From Rhizobiaceae bacterium (lineage in GTDB: Bacteria; Pseudomonadota; Alphaproteobacteria; Rhizobiales; Rhizobiaceae): a stretch of 64,000 nucleotides of DNA. The notes under the pieces were generated by a model. The model was not told the origin of the DNA. It saw nothing but the letters and a program-made list of their open reading frames with translations, and did no database searches. The position numbers were made by a program, and so were the translations under genes. Shown here one piece after another: positions 61,455 through 64,000 of this stretch (its first letter is position 1; every line of letters starts with the position of its first letter). The stretch lies in contig JAEPMJ010000002.1 in the NCBI GenBank assembly GCA_017644005.1, forward strand, positions 558,001 to 622,000, written 5' to 3'.

Positions 61455-62969
61455 TCAGCTCCCTGCCACTTCCAAACGCTGCCCGGCGACTTCCGCCAGA
61501 AGCCGGTCCATATCCACATCGGCATTGCGGTGCTCGCCGACAATAGTGTTCTCCGACATGACGAGAATGCGATCGGCCGTTTCCAGAGCCTCATCGAGTT
61601 CGGTCAGAAAAATCAGTGTCGCCCGCTCGCTGGCGCTCTCACGCAGCTTGGCCGCAATGTCGTGGCGGGCTGCAATGTCGACGCCCTGAAACGGTTCGTC
61701 GAGAATGAGCAGCCGCGATTTCTGAGTGAGCCAGCGCGCCACTGTCACCTTTTGCTGGTTGCCACCCGAAAGTGTTGCCAGATCGTCGCGCTCGGAGCGG
61801 CAGACGATTTTGAGGTCGGCGATCTGGGCGCGCGCCGTCTGGCGTTCGCTTCGCCGCCGCATCACGCCCGCATTCGCGAAACGCGGCAGGAAGGGCAGGC
61901 TCATATTCTCATAGATGTTGAATTCCGGCACGATGCCGGTGGAGGCGCGGTCCTTGGCAACGAGAAAGACACCATCCCTGATCGCCCTTGCCGGTGTCTT
62001 CGGAGCATAGGGTTTGCCATCGAGCTCCATCGTGCCCGAAAGCGGCGCATGAATGCCGAACAGGGTCTCGGCAAGCTGCGTCTTGCCCACCCCCACAAGC
62101 CCGGTCACGGCTACGATCTCGCCAGCCCCCAGATCCATGGAGATTGGATTCGCGCCCCGCGCGATCCGCAGGTCGCGCACCGAAAACACCGGGGTTCCAG
62201 CCGCACGGACGTCAATGCTGTGGCGGCCGAGATTTTGCCCCAGCATGGCGTTGACCGCGCCTTCATAATCGAGCGGCTTTTCATCGAACTGGCCGACAAT
62301 CGCCCCGTCGCGAAGGCTCACGATCCTGTCGGCCAGACGGCGGATATCCGACATGCGATGCGAGATGTAGAGAACGGCGACGCCCCGCGCCTTCAACCGG
62401 TCGATCAGCGCAAAAAGCCGCTCGGCCTCATTGCTCGAAAGTGAGGAGGTCGGTTCGTCGAGGATCATCACCTGGGGCTCATGCGACATGGCTCGGGCAA
62501 TCGCCACCATCTGCCGGTCGGCGAGTGAAAGGTCGGTCACCTCCGCGCCGAGGTCGATCCCGAGCCCCATGCGCTCGGCCACTTCCCGAGCCTCGCGCCG
62601 CACCCTGCGCGGATTGAAGAAAATGCCGCTGCCTGCGCCGTTCAGACGGTCGAGCACCAGGTTGCTGGCCACGTCGAGCGCACCCACGACACCGTCATTG
62701 ATGTTCTGATGAACCGTCACCACGCCGGCGCGCATCGCCTCTGCCGGGGTGGCAGGAGAGAAAGGCTTGTCCCCCAGCATCATCACGCCGCGGTCGGCGC
62801 GGTGAACACCGCTCATGACCTTGACGAGCGTCGACTTGCCGGCGCCATTGGCGCCCATCAGAACGGACACCTCGCCAGCGCGCAGGTCGAGCCCCACACC
62901 ACGCAACACGGCATTGGGTCCGAACGCTTTGGTCAGGCCGGCAATTCGAAAAACGGCGGTGTCGCCCAT
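61455..62969 (-). CDS. Ribose-type ABC transporter ATP-binding protein (two ABC domains)
   Basis: About 504 residues with two tandem nucleotide-binding domains. The first has Walker A LMGANGAGKSTLVK, signature LSLADRQMVAIARAM (LSxxD variant usual for RbsA) and Walker B VMILDEPTSSLS. The second has a degenerate Walker A (VTGLVGVGKTQLAE), signature LSGGNQQKVTVARWL and Walker B LLILDEPFQGVD. This is the RbsA-type layout. ATG 62969 follows GGGAGGAG; the track start is 23 codons upstream in the promoter. It is the first gene of the leftward transporter operon, divergent from mtnK. Confidence 0.93.
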   Translation of the reverse strand: MGDTAVFRIAGLTKAFGPNAVLRGVGLDLRAGEVSVLMGANGAGKSTLVKVMSGVHRADRGVMMLGDKPFSPATPAEAMRAGVVTVHQNINDGVVGALDVASNLVLDRLNGAGSGIFFNPRRVRREAREVAERMGLGIDLGAEVTDLSLADRQMVAIARAMSHEPQVMILDEPTSSLSSNEAERLFALIDRLKARGVAVLYISHRMSDIRRLADRIVSLRDGAIVGQFDEKPLDYEGAVNAMLGQNLGRHSIDVRAAGTPVFSVRDLRIARGANPISMDLGAGEIVAVTGLVGVGKTQLAETLFGIHAPLSGTMELDGKPYAPKTPARAIRDGVFLVAKDRASTGIVPEFNIYENMSLPFLPRFANAGVMRRRSERQTARAQIADLKIVCRSERDDLATLSGGNQQKVTVARWLTQKSRLLILDEPFQGVDIAARHDIAAKLRESASERATLIFLTELDEALETADRILVMSENTIVGEHRNADVDMDRLLAEVAGQRLEVAGS

Positions 62970-63008
62970 GCTCTCCTCCCAATGTAACGCTAACAGGTAA
63001 CAAGCATA

Positions 63009-63025
63009 TGTCAACATGATTGACA
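63009..63025. promoter_or_regulatory. Inverted repeat TGTCAA-CATGA-TTGACA in the ABC transporter / mtnK divergent region
   Basis: A perfect 6-bp inverted repeat with a 5-bp spacer, 40 bp from the ATPase start. Each strand presents TTGACA, so it may overlap the -35 boxes of both divergent promoters. The TTGAC half-sites are shared with the SorC-gene promoter at 56079, though their orientation and spacing differ. The remaining 234 bp to mtnK show no gene. Confidence 0.48.
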
Positions 63026-63259
63026 AATGACAGTGCATTGGTAGCGTGGTGCCAGAACTGACAGCATGAGAGAGTGGTGATTACCGAACTCGGCACGTGC
63101 CTTTCACGCTCCCGGTTCGGGAGGAACGGGACGTAAGATGAACAGGCTGGACTTGCGCTTCTTCTCACCTCCGGGAGGGAAAATGATGCGGGAACACGGG
63201 CGGATGCAGGATGCGCACCATCACACAAATGCTCGGTGCGAATGGGAGGAGACAGAAAG

Positions 63260-64000
63260 ATGAAAGAGAACGCCTTCGAGCCCCTCACGGTGGAAACCTT
63301 GCCGGATCGCCTGGGCAGCATTCCCGAGATTGCCAAGCGTCTCGGCGGCGCGCCCACTGCATGGAAGGTCCGCGAAGTGGGCGATGGCAATCTCAACCTT
63401 GTCTTCATCGCGCAGGGTGAAGCGCAAACGCTCATCATCAAGCAGGCACTGCCTTATGTCCGCCTCGTTGGCGATAGCTGGCCCCTGCCTCTGAAGCGCT
63501 CCTTCTTCGAATATCACGCCCTTATACGGCAGGAACAGCGAGCCCCGGGCTCCGTGCCTGCGGTCTACTATTTCGATGAGACGCAGGCACTGATCGCAAT
63601 GGAGTTTCTGTCGCCTCACATCATTCTGCGCCGCGCTCTCATCGAGGGGCAGGAACTGCCGAAGATCGGCAGGGATCTCGGTCTCTTCATGGCCCGTACC
63701 CTCTTCCGCGGGTCCGACCTTTCCATGAAGGCAGCGGACCGCAAGGCCGATCTCGCGCTCTTTGCCGACAATGTCGACCTTTGCGACATCACGGAAAATC
63801 TCGTCTTTTCCGATCCCTATTTCGAAGCGCCGATGAACCGGCACACCCCGGGTCTCGACGCGCTGGTGAAAGAGCTGCGCGCCGACCGTGACCTGAAGGT
63901 CGCCGCACAGCGTATGAAACATCTCTTTGCTTCAAAGGCCGAGACCATGGTGCATGGCGATCTGCATTCAGGCTCCGTCATGGTCACGAAGGAAGACACC
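63260..64000 (+). CDS. mtnK: S-methyl-5-thioribose kinase (MtnK)-like, partial (runs off the window)
   Basis: An open frame of 247 codons to the window end, absent from the ORF track because no stop is reached. It starts MKENAFEPLTVETLPDRL after GGGAGGAGACAGAAAG. Family features are WKVREVGDGNLNLVFIAQG (glycine-rich loop), TLIIKQALPYVRLVGDSWPLPLKRSFFEY and the Brenner-type catalytic motif MVHGDLHSGSVMV near the end of the visible part. MtnK phosphorylates 5-methylthioribose at C1. About 170-180 C-terminal residues lie beyond the window, and an isomerase (MtnA) would be expected there. Related kinases accept 5-deoxyribose, so substrate breadth is open. Confidence 0.88.
   Translation, partial: MKENAFEPLTVETLPDRLGSIPEIAKRLGGAPTAWKVREVGDGNLNLVFIAQGEAQTLIIKQALPYVRLVGDSWPLPLKRSFFEYHALIRQEQRAPGSVPAVYYFDETQALIAMEFLSPHIILRRALIEGQELPKIGRDLGLFMARTLFRGSDLSMKAADRKADLALFADNVDLCDITENLVFSDPYFEAPMNRHTPGLDALVKELRADRDLKVAAQRMKHLFASKAETMVHGDLHSGSVMVTKEDT

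Noticed and set aside
1-64000. tRNA genes, rRNA genes, CRISPR arrays and intact insertion sequences
   Set aside because: No cloverleaf-like segments with CCA-proximal arms, no evenly spaced direct repeats and no transposase motifs were noticed; a dedicated scan could still find short ones.

Overview
The window is GC-rich DNA from an alphaproteobacterium, most likely a member of the Hyphomicrobiales (Rhizobiales). The evidence is gene content: rhizobial-type inositol catabolism genes, a NasST-controlled nitrate assimilation operon, many Dpp-type and sugar ABC transporters, and an aldolase/SDR fusion of the kind known from rhizobial rhamnose loci. The genus cannot be decided from the sequence. 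I see no rRNA, tRNA, CRISPR array or intact insertion sequence.

Layout. (1) 0.2-6.4 kb: a tripartite tricarboxylate-type transporter (tctCBA) with a GntR/HutC regulator, divergent from a DUF3604 (PHP-like) protein. A perfect inverted repeat lies between the divergent genes. (2) 6.6-19.6 kb: an inositol catabolic island. iolD-iolC-iolB-iolJ-iolG run leftward, and a three-gene operon (dehydrogenase, IolE-like isomerase, dehydrogenase) runs rightward. Beyond these are a LacI regulator and a single-domain sugar ABC transporter. The same LacI-type palindrome, TTGCAACCGGTTGCAA, sits in both divergent promoter regions. (3) 19.8-45.3 kb: a large catabolic region that I cannot assign to a known pathway. 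It holds a dihydropyrimidinase-like hydantoinase, HyuA/HyuB, ureidoglycolate lyase, an allantoinase-like polysaccharide deacetylase, a complete Dpp-type transporter split over two loci, two class V aminotransferases, a GMC oxidoreductase, an FAH hydrolase, a DapA-type lyase, RraA-like, VOC, SDR, 2-hydroxyacid dehydrogenase and FAD-dehydrogenase proteins, and a FadR-subfamily regulator. All three divergent promoter regions of this block carry TTGTnnnACAA, which suggests a single regulon.

(4) 45.5-55.7 kb: nitrate assimilation on the minus strand (nitrate transporter, nirB, nirD, nasA, cysG) with the sensor/antiterminator pair nasS/nasT. Upstream of the operon are a good sigma-54 promoter and a leader RNA with an ANTAR-type hairpin and an intrinsic terminator. 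cysG lacks its last 80 or so codons exactly where region 3 begins, so an old rearrangement junction is likely at about 45.54 kb. (5) 56.1-64.0 kb: a SorC-family regulator, a class II aldolase/SDR fusion, a ribose-type ABC transporter and, cut by the window end, an MtnK-type 5-methylthioribose kinase. Together they suggest uptake and aldol cleavage of a 5-substituted or 5-deoxy pentose (a DHAP-shunt-like route).

The regions look like modular catabolic cassettes, each with its own transporter, regulator and recognisable operator. The most promising system for new biology is region 3. The most mechanistically interpretable regulatory element is the NasT leader at about 53.6 kb.
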